From assembly GCA_022925895.1 (NCBI GenBank), contig JAKSYS010000683.1, positions 1 to 33,414 of the forward strand: DNA of 33,414 nucleotides, in the 5' to 3' direction. The position numbers were made by a program, and so were the translations under genes. The notes beneath the pieces are model-generated. The model was not told where the DNA came from, made no database searches, and saw only the letters and a program-made list of their open reading frames with translations. Of this stretch, positions 19,688-30,051 are shown piece by piece. Source of the DNA: Fragilaria crotonensis (Eukaryota; Bacillariophyta; Fragilariophyceae; Fragilariales; Fragilariaceae). Each line of letters begins with the position of its first letter. The stretch's first letter is position 1.

Positions 19688-21005
19688 TCAGGTCATGGCG
19701 ATAACATCGTTGACTGGTGCTGATGGTCTTCCACTGTTCTGTTCCATGATTTGTTGGTCTACCATCTTGTAGGTCTCGGGATCCCACATTGGTTGACGAC
19801 AATTTGGGCACTCATCATGACCACCTTGCAACCAATTCATAATGCACTCTCGATGGTAAATATGTGTGCACAAACCGGTCACAGTGTCATCCTCGGGTAC
19901 TGCATGATCATGAGAACGCGGTTAAACATTGGCCTCAACACAAATTTATGAAGCTGTTCAACCTGCTTACCAAGAGTATCCATGCATATGGAGCACGAGG
20001 TAGCTTCTGTAGGGTCCTCACAGAATACGTACTGCTTCGATGTTGAGTCATACTTCAAGCTACGCCGGCTAATGGGCCCTTCTCCGTCGTCTCCTTCCGG
20101 CTTGCGAGTCAAAAAGAGGGTATGCGTCAGAAATACAAATCTACCTGAGAAACGAGGCAGACACTCCCCCCTCATAGCACGTGTGCCACATGCTCTTACC
20201 TTGCCTTCGTCTGGAAACAGTGCCGCCAAAACTTGTGGGCGCCGTTCCAGAGCCTGTCTTTTCAACTGCATCGGTGTTGATACAGGAATCATCGGCAAGG
20301 TCGTCGGCGTTGCTTGAATTTGGTATCCGCTTCCCTGTGCCGGCATTTGCATGGCGCTAGTTGGGGTGCTCTGGCTCATTGCGACTCCGCAGGAGACGAT
20401 AGCGAAGAAACCCAAAGACACAAGAATTCCCACAACAATAATAAGCGAATGGTTGTCTGGGGCTGTTGGTGGGTTATAACGTGGGCTGTAGTATGTGGGA
20501 CGATAAGTGTATGAAGTTGAGATAGTGGGCGATCGCACTGGAGCAGAAATTGGCGCAAAAGCAATGGGACGATAATAGGGTGCGACAACTGGTGGTGAAG
20601 AAACTGCAAAGATGGGTGCGACGACAGGGGGTGAAGTGGTTAAAGCAGGGGACGCAAACCAGGTCTTCGCTCGTCGTGGGTAGGAGTAACCTGATCCATG
20701 TGGAGAATCGGGGTACTCATTCGTGCTCTGGGGACGCTTAATGATCTCCTGACAATCGCATGTCTCAAAAATCAATGAAGAAAGGACAGAGCACTCTTCG
20801 CTTGGAATCAACCCATCAAGTCCGGCGAACTCGAGATCGCTGCAAGTAAATCGATAGTCTGCTTCTCTGGAGTGCTGACGCTGGTAATGGCAAAAGGACG
20901 TCCAACGTGGTATCCTTCGCCACAAACGGAACAGCCTTGCGCGGAGGCGACACTGATGAGGAGTGCTCCATGCAAGAATCCGCGTAGATGTTCTTGACGC
21001 ATCAT
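19688..21005 (-). pseudogene. RING-H2 type membrane protein, copy B, intact RING but frameshifted upstream
   Basis: Starts at 21005 with a signal peptide (ending ISVASAQG) and CSVCGEGYHVG. The frame is then lost near 20860; the second half of the cysteine-rich domain (FTCSDLEFAGLDGLIPSEEC ... CDC), a Pro/Tyr/Ser-rich linker, a transmembrane helix (SLIIVVGILVSLGFFAIVSCG) and the RING start are in one 348-codon frame from 20925. A 71-bp GT-AG intron (19900-19970) joins CSICMDTL to a complete RING-H2: C-x2-C, 14 residues, C-x-H-x2-H-x2-C, 11 residues, C-x2-C, stop at 19688. An upstream intron-like interval (GTAAGA near 20203 to TTTCTCAG near 20138), equivalent to intron 12199-12251 of copy A, would not keep the frame. 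Intact relatives would be single-pass E3 ubiquitin ligases. Likely a pseudogene, but the RING itself keeps all ligands. Confidence 0.65.
19900..19970 (-). other. Predicted intron in RING copy B
   Basis: GTAAGCAG at the 5' end (19970 downward) and ATCATGCAG at the 3' end. Removing it restores the C-x14-C spacing of the RING. The matching intron in copy A is 11955-12036 and has the same GTAAGC start. Confidence 0.8.
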
Positions 21006-21395
21006 CGTTACAGTAGGTCGTCGAGGGTTGAAATGAGAATTATACTCCCTCAGACACTCAATTGTTGTTGATACGAGCTTCTCAATTCGCGTTCTGAGCG
21101 TTTCCGATGATTCAATACATCAGCCACAAGGTACTAGTACCTGGTACTACAGTACTGTACTCCGAGTATGTCATACCAGTAACCAGTACTGGACACTGCA
21201 GAATTGTTCTCGCGACTGAAAAGGGTGGATTCATCCTGGCGGTATCTGACAGTTATCTGTCATTCGAAGATTCAGTACTCTACCCTATATCCTATATCGC
21301 ATATGACGTACAGTACATACTCGTACTCTACCGGTAGAGAGAGTGTCTGATTCGTCTACGGTTTTCTCCTGGGCAAATATGTAATTAACCAGACT
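21006..21395. other. Intergenic; GTAC-rich with one TACCGGTA palindrome
   Basis: Upstream of RING copy B. 21125-21345 is rich in GTAC/AGTAC/CCAGTACTGG words and includes the 14-bp palindrome CTCTACCGGTAGAG (21326-21339). No supported coding frame. Confidence 0.5.
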
Positions 21396-21532
21396 GGATA
21401 TGTGCGGCCCAAGGCCGCGTTGATTCTGTGTGGATGTTTAGTCTTTAGTTTACCGCGTTGATTCTGTGTACATATGGATGTTTAGTCTTAAGTTTACTGG
21501 TAGTGTGGTTGTTTTAGTAGTATCAGTACATA
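21396..21532. repeat. Dispersed repeat, copy 1 (GCGGCC hairpin unit)
   Basis: Contains ATGTGCGGCCCAAGGCCGCG, able to fold as GCGGCC-CAA-GGCCGC, then TTGATTCTGTGTGGATGTTTAGTCTT. The second half repeats CCGCGTTGATTCTGTGTA...GGATGTTTAGTCTT, followed by ACTGGTAGTGTGGTTGTTTTAGTAG TATCAGTACATA. The same sequence recurs at 23563-23750. Looks like a remnant of a dispersed noncoding element. Confidence 0.75.
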
Positions 21533-23400
21533 ACTGAGAAACGTATGCGCTTTAGTACAGGGATTTATACGAGAGGTATACACTTTCTGTATACTTTCCG
21601 GCAGTCCTCAAAATCTGTTTTGTGTAGACTCCAGTATAAATAGAAGGTACAAGTTTGGTACGCCCAGAAAGTCATACAGCTAACCGCATGACTTTCGGGG
21701 CGTGCTTAATCGAAAGCAGGTCCGTGTCGAAATCAATGCTGACAGTTAAATAGTGGTTTTCATACTTATAATTTTTATAAGTATAACAATGAGACCATAC
21801 TACCATGTATGTCATACTTGTATCTTTTACATTGTACATACTACATACTCCCACTACGGTAGTACACGTACTGCAGATGCTCGATTGAGGCTCTGAGATA
21901 AAGAAGGTGTGTATAATTGGTGTACTTGTATCGGAGTTCATACTACAAAGCCATCCAAACATCAGACCTGACCATGCTTTCTCTCAACACTCTTGTCGTT
22001 TTCAGCCGTGCGAGCCTGTGGCGGGTGGGTAGCATGAGGGCGGAATATCACGAAGGGGAATAGTGCCGTACGCATTCGGTATATCCCGACGGATCTCGCT
22101 GCAATAGTGACTCAACCGGAACGCAGTCAAGTACAAAAATTGGGCGTTACTGTCAGCAACCCAGCAACTACTATACAGTACAACATCCAAGCGTACCTTC
22201 GGGTGTGGCGCAAGCCGTGCACGGTTGTGCACATATTCCCTAGAACCATGTGGTACTTCACCGTTGCACTCTTACCGGATCAATGAGCGAACCTACTACT
22301 GGGCGACAATGACAGTCCTTGATGGTGATTTGGGCGACTGCAATACAGTAGCCCTTCAAGACAACAAAACAAGGCAAGGTGCAAGCCACCAAGCTAAAAT
22401 AAACAAATTAATTGAGTATTATTGAACTGGCATTTGAACTCTATTTTATTCTAGCAATTTTCAACATCTCGCCATCGGGTTAGGAAACCACTGCTATGTC
22501 CTCCTCTCTTGTCATGGTATTCAAATATGACCAGTCACCTCACACCCAATTGACGCCCACAGTATCAGGTTATCCGCGTCCCAAACTGCTACAGACAGTT
22601 CTTCTAACTTGCATCCGCATCCGAATTTCACATCGATAATCCACATCAACGTGGACTCATCTGTGCACATGCTGTATCAATCTCCAGTGCATCCTCCCTA
22701 CAGTGTACTGTGCAGCCGAGCATAATTTTGCCAGTTGGCTTTTGCCTTTTGCATCGTTCTTTCTGTCGGTCGTGGTACTCAATTATCGGCCTTGCTTGCA
22801 TAACCTTTCTCTCGCTTCTTTTTCCTTTCTACGCCTTCGCCATCCATTTGTCCCATTCCCTTATCCCTGCGGACAAGTTCTCTCAATGTTCATTATGCGG
22901 ATCACTTTGTTGCGCTTCAGTGTCTTGGCCTTGCGGTTGAATTGTTCTTTAATGGAAGAAGAAACAATTTACATTGTCGGCGTCACAAACGATTGTTGGT
23001 GTGCTTGAAGAATGTATTGTCCATTGTAAAATCATGCCACTTTTTGAACCGAGTCTCATAGTATGGACTTGATTGAGAGCGGTGTTCTTTGCACCAGAAG
23101 AGGGACGAGAGATGTGGGCAGCATATTGAACGGTGCCAAATGACCAGTCATGCATCGCCTATCATCTCTGCCAGCCAAGCGTGGCAGCTTGCAGAATCTT
23201 TATCGAGATCACAATTTGGACAAACTTCCGAAGCTCACAGACACATCTCACGATTAACCTTTGTCAATTTATAGCCGTTATTTGTATGTAAGTAAGTTTG
23301 CAGAAAAATATGTGCATGTATCTTTTAATGTTAATGAGCATGACATAACTTCATTTGTGAACACAATATAAATGCAATTCTAATGTCATACCTTAGGTGT
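21533..23400. other. Long intergenic region, no supported gene
   Basis: Open frames here (for example 21672-21962 minus, 22703-23008 plus) show no domain, no codon logic and start in AT-rich or repeat sequence. I see no family. A perfect inverted repeat with 10-bp arms and a TTT spacer (21762-21771/21775-21784, ATACTTATAA) lies in it. No tRNA or rRNA signature found by eye. Confidence 0.5.
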
Positions 23401-23420
23401 ATACTTTCCTCCCTCGCTTA

Positions 23421-24035
23421 TACATACTGTATGCCTACGGCATTGAGTACAAAGAGTTTCATCCGGCAATAGAGACGTTAAAGGACCGGCACCACAACCG
23501 TCTGGCCGGGCTCTCCCTATCTGGGCAACGGCAGTACTTCGTCCGGACCGGACAGTAGAAATCTGGATATGTGCGGCCCAAGGCCGCGTTGATTCTGTGT
23601 GGATGTTTATGTGCGGCCCAAGGCCGCGTTGATTCTGTGTGGATGTCTTTAGTCTTAGGTTTATTGTTGTACCGGCCACGTTGATTCTGTATAGATGTTT
23701 AGTCTTTAGTTCACTGGTAGTGTGGTTGTTTTAGTAGTATCAGTACATACTGTATGCCTACGTTGTTTTGGTAGTATCAGTACATACTGTATGCCTACCA
23801 CATTGAGTACAAAGAGTTTCGTCCGGCAATAGAGACGTTAAAAGACCGGCACCACAATTGTAGTATCAGTACTCATTGCTTCAGTAGAATCGGTACATAC
23901 ACTGTATGCCTACGGCAATGAGTACTAATAGTTTCGTCCGGCAATAGAGACGTTAAAGGACCGGAATCCCATATCACAAAAGTCTGGCCGGGCTTTCCCT
24001 ATCTGGGCTATGGCAGTATTTCGTCCAGACCGGAC
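23421..24035. repeat. Repeat cluster: three copies of one unit and two more copies of the hairpin repeat
   Basis: Unit 1 (TACATACTGTATGCCTACGG, then GAGTACAAAGAGTTTC, TCCGGCAATAGAGACGTTAA, ACCGGCACC) occurs at 23421-23554, 23781-23857 and 23894-24035. The first and last copies also share a GTCTGGCCGGGCT...CCCTATCTGGGC...TTCGTCC end. Unit 2, the GCGGCC hairpin repeat, occurs as a 40-bp tandem pair starting at 23569 and 23609 and continues to 23750. TAGTAGTATCAGTACATA links the units. No coding capacity. Best explained as fragments of an unidentified noncoding mobile element. Confidence 0.75.
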
Positions 24036-24905
24036 ACAAGAAAATCTTATTATGTAACCAGTCTGACGGGCGGCCGTTGGCCACGAATGTTGTAGAGGGG
24101 GTCTGGTTCAAAATATGGTTTGTTCTGAATTCATTTCTCCTACTCTACTAGTAGATGTGAAGAGAATTATAATAGAATGTAACGTTTGTAACTGTGATGT
24201 ACGGAATCCTGTGACCTTACGGGAGTCTAAACGCCCGGGGGGGTTTCTTAAATTAATGGCAAACCTGTCTTTTTTTGAAGATGGCCATTTTCGCACGTTT
24301 TGCAAGACCGTCGACGTATATTCTGTACTGTCGACAACACAATATTCCACATTGACAATGGCCAAATTGCCACATCAATAGCATCATACATCTATTCTAA
24401 GTCTCATGAAGTAACAATTGACATCTACTCATTATCACCCATAGCAGGACTCAAGGTGTGCAGAAAAGCCTAACTTTGCTTCATTTAGGAGTGTCAATTC
24501 CATTCTGTTGCAGTGCACTCCAAAGCATTGTTGCACTGAGAGCACATGCATCAAGTCAAGCACTTACAGGCTCATTGTTCTTCATCAGGGAGTGCAAATC
24601 TCTGATTTGTACATCTTAATTTACAAGACTTTGTAAATGTTTCTGTGATGTTTTACCGAATGTTTCTTATATTCATATTTACAAGTTTCTACTTTTTTAT
24701 TTACAATTCAAAATTAATATGTACAAAATGTAGAGAAATATTTGTTATGTCGTACTCAGTTTTATTCATAGTTGATTGAGAAATATTCACAACTTCTTCT
24801 TCGGTTTCAGCTTGCTGCTACGACCAATTCTGGGGGGTTGCAATCTGTTTCAGTGCTGTACTGTGCGTTATTGTTTCTAAAGTTCTACTACCAGGTATCA
24901 CGAAC
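24036..24905. other. Intergenic, AT-rich, no supported gene
   Basis: Two overlapping opposite frames at 24108-24381 have no recognisable features. The stretch 24600-24780 is AT-rich with repeated TTTACAA words. It probably holds the 3' flank of the gene that ends at 24906. Confidence 0.45.
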
Positions 24906-26623
24906 CTACACGGCTTCTTGAACTCTGTCGACATCATCTTCTTCAGGAGCTGGTGGTTGCAGTTGTTGGTGCTGTGCATGGGCGATCAGGAGCTGCATAT
25001 TGAATTCATTATACACAATTGTCGGTGCTGCGTTGACAACTTCTGCCTCGATGTTTTCCCTTCCTGCATCTCGATTACGATCACCGTATGATTGTATCAT
25101 TTCCCGAAGGAACCACTGATCGAACTCTTCGCCCCTTTCCCTTCTGTCGTTATAGACCAATACAGCCAGGTTATTGAAACGCTCCATTCCTTCCCTTGAC
25201 CAACTTCGCTTGGTGCCCCTTGTTTTGCCCGTGTACCGTGGGTTAATGACTTCAGGTGCAGGTTCGTCGGCGGGCGGTCCATTTCTGTTAACCATCCATT
25301 CGTAATGCCATTGTTGCCAGTAATTTTCAAGACACAAGAGGAGGAATGCCTCATCTGTGACAGTGAACCACTCACTTAGATGTTTCTCGCACCTATTCTC
25401 CTTGAATTTGGTGGCTCCAACCACAGTCTTCAGCAAGTCGTCCAATAAGTCCATGTAGATTTCACCCTCCAAAGCGTCATTTCTCAATGCTATGATTCGG
25501 TCCATGCTAAAGACTTCATTAAATCTGCCTTTCCTTGGCAGTATAATATCTGTGTATCGAGGAGAAGAAGGCAGCACACACTCAGGGTTAGAAGTTCAGA
25601 ATTAAATGGTTGAAATGGACGCTCGCAACCATCTTACCTTGGAATACTGTTTTTATCTTCTTTATTGTGTTGTTCCTGTGCCTATATATCGACTCTTTCA
25701 CTGTTTTCCTTGCAGTCTCCCACCAGTTCTCAATATTACGATTGTCTACATCTAGCACCGCCGCCATGCATCGACAAATGGACATTTCGTTGTTGCTGAA
25801 ATCTAGGTCGCCATCAGTCACAAACTTTTGTTTGGGGAACACATATTCCTTCACACACTTTTGAATTGCAAACTTATCCGCACTTCTTGCAACAGTGTTG
25901 CGTTGTCCTCCTTGTCCGCCTTGCCTCCTCCTTGTTGCTCCGCCACCTTGTATAGCAACTCCACCCCCTCGTTGAGCAAAAAGCGCCTCACCAACAAAAT
26001 CTTGTCCAAGGTTTGCAGGCATAACTGCTGCTGGTGCAGCATTTATGCCTACGCCTGCATATAGGCACGGGCAGTAGCAACAGCTGCTGCTCCTGGTGCT
26101 GGAGCTTGCGCAGCAGTAGTAGTAGGAACACGTCGGGCACTGGCATGTGGAGCAGCACGGGAACGCCCTCCTGCAGGGATATCAGGTGCTGATGGACCTG
26201 GTATCCTGTAGCAGCACCCAAACTGGCACGAGCAGCTGCACCTCTTGTGTTTGGTGATGGTATGACTGTTGAAACCGACGCCGCCGCCACTCTGGCAGCT
26301 GAACCTCTTGTATTTGGTGATGGTATGACTGCTGTTGAAACCGATGCCGCCGCCACTCTGGCAGCTGCACCTCTTGTATTTGGTGATGGTATGACTGCTG
26401 TTGAAACCGATGCCGCCGCTTCAGTGCTCACAGGAGTTGTCCGACTGTTTCCAGGTGCTACTCTGCTGCGCGTTACTCTTGCTGCTGCTGTACGTGGTGA
26501 CTCATCAGGATATGGTTGTGGTCTTGCCTGGTTCCGCCGAGTATTCACGTTCCCTTGTGCTGCACCTTGCGCATTACCCCTTAGTAATCTTGTGCTCTGA
26601 CGCACTGGGGACGACGACATCAT
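24906..26623 (-). CDS. Unrecognised spliced gene with repeat-rich N-terminus, resembling a multicopy diatom family
   Basis: Starts at about 26623 (MMSSSPVRQSTRLLRG). The first part is Ala/Ser/Thr/Pro/Arg-rich with three tandem repeats (VAAASVSTAVIPSPNTRGAA). The frame then shifts between about 26205 and 26040 (indels or an unseen intron). From 26022 it encodes a conserved-looking region (MPANLGQDF ... KFVTDGDLDFSNNEMSICR ... NIENWWETARKTVKESIYRHRNNTIKKIK). A GT-AG intron (25550-25637, 88 bp) joins it to the last exon, 25549-24906 (LENYWQQWHYEW ... TKRSWSREGMERFNNLAVLV ... Asp-rich end). Trp/Arg/Tyr-rich blocks like these occur, as I recall, in many predicted diatom proteins of unknown function, probably linked to repeats. 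No enzymatic motif seen. The 5' half may be broken. Confidence 0.5.
25550..25637 (-). other. Predicted intron
   Basis: CCAAG|GTAAGAT at the 5' end and CGATACACAG|ATATT at the 3' end. It contains an in-frame stop if retained. Removal joins KKIKTVFQ to DIILPRKGRF in frame. Confidence 0.75.
26232..26426 (-). repeat. Three tandem 63/66-bp coding repeats
   Basis: Units at 26232-26294 (63 bp), 26295-26360 (66 bp) and 26361-26426 (66 bp). The 3-bp difference keeps the frame on the minus strand and encodes ASVST(A)VIPSPNTRG-type repeats. Confidence 0.9.
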
Positions 26624-27371
26624 GCACCGCAATGATATCAACACACAAATCCTCACCTCCTTACCTTCTGCAGCTATGCGACAGCGGTTGGTAACCGTAG
26701 CAGAATTCAGCAATGTCACACTATATGGCACAACAAAGCTATGTTCTTTAATCCAGGTTTCAATGCATGCAACAACGCCTTCTTCTTACTAGAAGGCAAA
26801 AAGAGTAAGAGTAATCAAACTGGTGTGGTGACTTCTAGTCGTGGTGGCGACCTTTTTGAATGGACTGATGCTGTGGTGGTGTTGTTGTACAATAATCTAT
26901 GAATGAAAAAAGTTCGTTCGTTTCAAATATGTATGTATCTTATATACTTTAATATTTATATAACGTAAATTAAAACTTATATACAAATGCAGAATAAACT
27001 GTTCAACGCATATTTAGATATACATTGGTGAAATGGCGAAGGCTTTGGTTTGAATGATGCGTAGATAAACATACAATTTCTTAAGTAGCTACGTTCAAAA
27101 TATATATGATCGTTGTGTACCGTTGTATTTTCATATTGTACTTTAAAAGACATGTTTATACCTTATACGCTACTAAACGCATATGTATGTACATGAATAG
27201 GCAGTCAAATATACGACAGCAAGTTTACCGGCAGGCTCTCGCCATGTCTCTGCAAAGGACCTATATTTTTACTTAGAGGAATATGCGTTGCACAATGTTA
27301 TACTCCTTAAAGTGTTCATATATGTGTATAAATAAGCAATACGTCCAACCGTTTATCTTCTTACGGATAGC
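26624..27371. other. AT-rich intergenic region
   Basis: No supported gene. 26920-27330 is strongly AT-rich with many TATATA/ATATAT words. Probably flanking or terminal sequence of accessory DNA; no terminal inverted repeat was found by eye. Confidence 0.45.
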
Positions 27372-27956
27372 CTAGTATGCTTTGGACCTTCTTCGCTGCC
27401 GTACATTTGGTACTGAGGAACTACGTAGCAGGTAAAACACTTTTGCTAAGTAATTTTGACCATGCGTCCCGTGATTTTCTCGTACGTAGTCGTAGTACAT
27501 TTTGTACCACGGCTGTACTTCGCCGAAAATGTCGTTCAGTATTTCAGCGAAATACACAAGTTTTGTTGATTTCAGGTCCTCCTCACTGCAACAACACATC
27601 ACAACACCAATTACAAGCAAGAACACTTCACAACAGTTGCTTTGTTGAAGTCTGCCATATAGCTGACGACAACAAAGCAAAGCACCCGCCATTTGAAGAA
27701 AACCACAAGCAACAGTTGCTTTGTTGAGGTCTGCCATATAGCTGACGACAACAAATCTATCTTTTGTTTCCACCTGATTATCATCGTTCTGTCCCTGCCA
27801 TATAGCTTGGACATACTTTTGCATGATCAGGAACTTCGACAACATTCGAATTTCAAGACGTGGGCGGACTTCAATTTGCAGATCCAGCGTGATGAACCTG
27901 GGAAATAACCCAAGAGTGTTGGGCGTGGATGAAGAGAATGACGGAGGTTTTGGCAT
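27372..27956 (-). CDS. Hypothetical ORF, weak
   Basis: A 194-codon frame from an ATG at 27956. I do not recognise it. The C-terminal third (LVYFAEILNDIFGEVQPWYKMYYDYV ... RQRRRSKAY) looks protein-like. The middle is made of a 46-bp direct repeat (27631-27676 and 27710-27755), translated in two different frames, giving Cys/Leu/Val-rich sequence. A stretch GTAATTGG ... TTGTTGCAG (about 27590-27620) could be an intron 3' end, so the true gene may be spliced differently. The start overlaps the likely 5' flank of the plus-strand gene that follows. Confidence 0.25.
   Translation of the reverse strand: MPKPPSFSSSTPNTLGLFPRFITLDLQIEVRPRLEIRMLSKFLIMQKYVQAIWQGQNDDNQVETKDRFVVVSYMADLNKATVACGFLQMAGALLCCRQLYGRLQQSNCCEVFLLVIGVVMCCCSEEDLKSTKLVYFAEILNDIFGEVQPWYKMYYDYVRENHGTHGQNYLAKVFYLLRSSSVPNVRQRRRSKAY
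27631..27755. repeat. 46-bp direct repeat pair
   Basis: CAACAGTTGCTTTGTTGARG TCTGCCATATAGCTGACGAC AACAAA occurs at 27631-27676 and 27710-27755 with one A/G difference. Each copy holds the small inverted motif CAACAGTTG-CTTTGTTG. Confidence 0.85.
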
Positions 27957-28022
27957 GCCACGAGTTCGTACGGAGCGGAGTTTCCTGCCATCTCACTCAA
28001 TGGCATTGAGGGTTGCCGTGAA

Positions 28023-29032
28023 GTGCATCCCCTTCGGGGCGAGTTGATGGAGCATCGATTCCAAGAGGCAATGACAAAAGGAAGGGCAAGGGCTGGCGAT
28101 GACGGTTGTTTGTGTGCAACTCCTGTTCGATGGTTTAAGGAGGGTTTCGGGCCTCAGTACAGGGTATGTCAGCTCAATTCAATGGATGAGATGTTTCCGA
28201 GCCCTGGGATGCGCGACGACCTTTCGGAATTCTTTCTGATGGACGTCATCCTCAACCGTAGAATTGTCACCCCACGGAATGACGATGACGTCGCTGAACC
28301 TGACCCGGACTCTGTTGTCATGGTGCGAGCGTATGGTGATGGCGATCTCGTGGATGACGTGGACTTCAAATATCGAACATTGGTCGCCTTCCTCCCCGGT
28401 GCTGGCATCTTTACTGTGCACGTGAGCGTCGTCGGTCGGAGGTGGGTTGCAACAACGCCCACATCCAGCTTGATGCAAGTTGGTTCCGATTTCAAGAGGA
28501 TGCTCTGGTGGCTCCCTACAACGGTCGATTTTCGTTTGGCGTCGGTGGATATGTAAAGCGACTTGCCCAAGAACGGAATTACCATGTCCCCGATGGGCGA
28601 GTGTCGATTTGGAGGGTATCGACAAGTATTGTTCCAAAGCTTCAGAGACGTCTTGTATATTTGGCGAGTCAGTGCTCTGACTCCGAAGGTCCACGCATGG
28701 CGCCCGATGTCATTGGTGGCCACAACATTGCTGCTTGGCCGAACGCAGATCGTGGCCAAGCTTTCAACGAACGACTGGCTTCTGCACTGTCTGCGAGACC
28801 TGGTGGAAGGCACTATGCTAAAGGTTGTTTGCACCAGCAGATTCCTGGTGACTGCCTTGTCATCGACGGCGTTTCTGCCCCTCATGTTGACATCATTGTT
28901 GACATCGCACCGATTGGAACGTACATGAATCGAAAGTCAGTTGTGATGGTGCGAAACCTCCTCTCCCCAGAACTGGAGCAGATGTATTGGGGTGACAAGG
29001 GCTGGCCCTACTTTGTTGGAGAGCTGCCCTGA
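28023..29032 (+). pseudogene. Broken ORF pair upstream of the oxygenase-like ORF
   Basis: Two overlapping frames, 28023-28556 and 28442-29032, read as one protein interrupted by a frameshift between about 28442 and 28556. The first lacks an ATG (it opens at GTG) and the frame continues upstream. Sequence such as VRWFKEGFGPQYRVCQLNSM and VVMVRAYGDGDLVDDVDF, then DCLVIDGVSAPHVDIIVDIA and WGDKGWPYFVGELP, looks like real globular protein. Codon use is like that of the following ORF, 5 bp downstream. No family recognised. It may be the N-terminal part of the same gene as 29038-30051, separated by a stop at 29030-29032. Confidence 0.45.
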
Positions 29033-29037
29033 TCACG

Positions 29038-30051
29038 ATGCACAACTCAGTCATTAGGAGACACGTCCGCGCCGGCCATGCGAGGTCAGACCAGGGTGAT
29101 GTTGGTGCCATGCATCCGATTGGAACGAGAGTCATGCTTGATGGCATGACCCTTGCGGAGTATGCTGTCGGGAAGAAGGTTTCCTCGCAGCTATCGAGAC
29201 AATTTGTACATGCACTTGCACGAATTGGAAGTGTTGTCTTCCCTGATGTGCTGTCTGTGATTCAGGACACAGAGGGAGACGCCGGTGTAAGACCTGCTGC
29301 TGTCATGGCCGGTGATGTCAAGGGCAATCGTGTTGGAGGCTCCATCGACATGTCAGTTGATCTTGCGAATGCATCGCACTTCGACAGCAACGATGCATCC
29401 CAAGGGTTCAGTGTCTGGACAGAGGAGATGCCAGGTGTGGCGGACAACTGGTATTTTGTCATGCCCAACCTACATGGAGTTTCGGTTGACGGCAGGGCTT
29501 TCGAGGGTGTTGCCATCAAACTTCGTCACGGCACGGCCATCAGCTGGGATGGTCGTTTAATCCGGCATTGTACTTCGCTTTCACGACCTGACGGTGTGGG
29601 AACCAATGTTGTGGGTTCCGGGAAAGGATCGCTCAATCATCTGTATGGCACCTTCACCTGCGCAAAGGAACGCCTTGTAAATGCAGGGCGTAGGAGGGCG
29701 AAGATGATGCAAGAGATGGAGGAATTCGCATACACCGATGAGGAGCGCTCACGAATCTTAGGCGATGAGAAGGAGCCTTCGGATGAGGACGAGATATTTG
29801 CACCGACAATCAAGGATGCTGATCCTGACGATGGCCCTGTTCCAAGGATGGATGCCCGACGACATGGTTGGGATGGTATTGGCGACGAGCGATGCTTGAG
29901 AAACGAGACGATGCATGCGAACGGACTTCAAACGTCAACGTCAAGAAATCCAGCCTTGATGGAGAAATTGCAACAAGGAAGAAGCAGAAAACTGGGTTCT
30001 AACTTAGTCGTGCATGTTATATTCTACGTTTGCAGCTTCGTAGAAGTATGA
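29038..30051 (+). CDS. Possible 2-oxoglutarate/Fe(II) oxygenase-fold protein, transposon-associated
   Basis: 337 residues from the ATG at 29038. Residues 98-180 look like a double-stranded beta-helix core: GGSIDMSVDLANASHFDSND gives an H114-x-D116 iron-ligand candidate, NWYFVMPNL a core strand, and AISWDGRLIRHCTS a distal His candidate (H177) with Arg183 downstream. These are positions expected for 2OG/Fe(II) dioxygenases, but the match is by eye. Residues 205-245 are Lys/Arg/Glu-rich helix, 245-280 acidic. It converges tail to tail, with about 220 bp between, on a transposase-like gene. In fungi, TET/JBP-like oxygenases are carried by KDZ transposons; by analogy this could be a DNA-modifying partner. 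Alternative: an unrelated jelly-roll protein of the element. Confidence 0.45.
   Translation: MHNSVIRRHVRAGHARSDQGDVGAMHPIGTRVMLDGMTLAEYAVGKKVSSQLSRQFVHALARIGSVVFPDVLSVIQDTEGDAGVRPAAVMAGDVKGNRVGGSIDMSVDLANASHFDSNDASQGFSVWTEEMPGVADNWYFVMPNLHGVSVDGRAFEGVAIKLRHGTAISWDGRLIRHCTSLSRPDGVGTNVVGSGKGSLNHLYGTFTCAKERLVNAGRRRAKMMQEMEEFAYTDEERSRILGDEKEPSDEDEIFAPTIKDADPDDGPVPRMDARRHGWDGIGDERCLRNETMHANGLQTSTSRNPALMEKLQQGRSRKLGSNLVVHVIFYVCSFVEV

Noticed and set aside
22703..23008. Hydrophobic small ORFs as membrane proteins
   Set aside because: Two overlapping frames of similar length in T-rich DNA, with no conserved pattern and no credible promoter or partner.
28169..28885. 238-codon minus-strand frame over the broken plus-strand gene
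   Set aside because: Arg/Ser/Thr-rich antisense shadow with no recognisable motif; the plus-strand frames look more protein-like.
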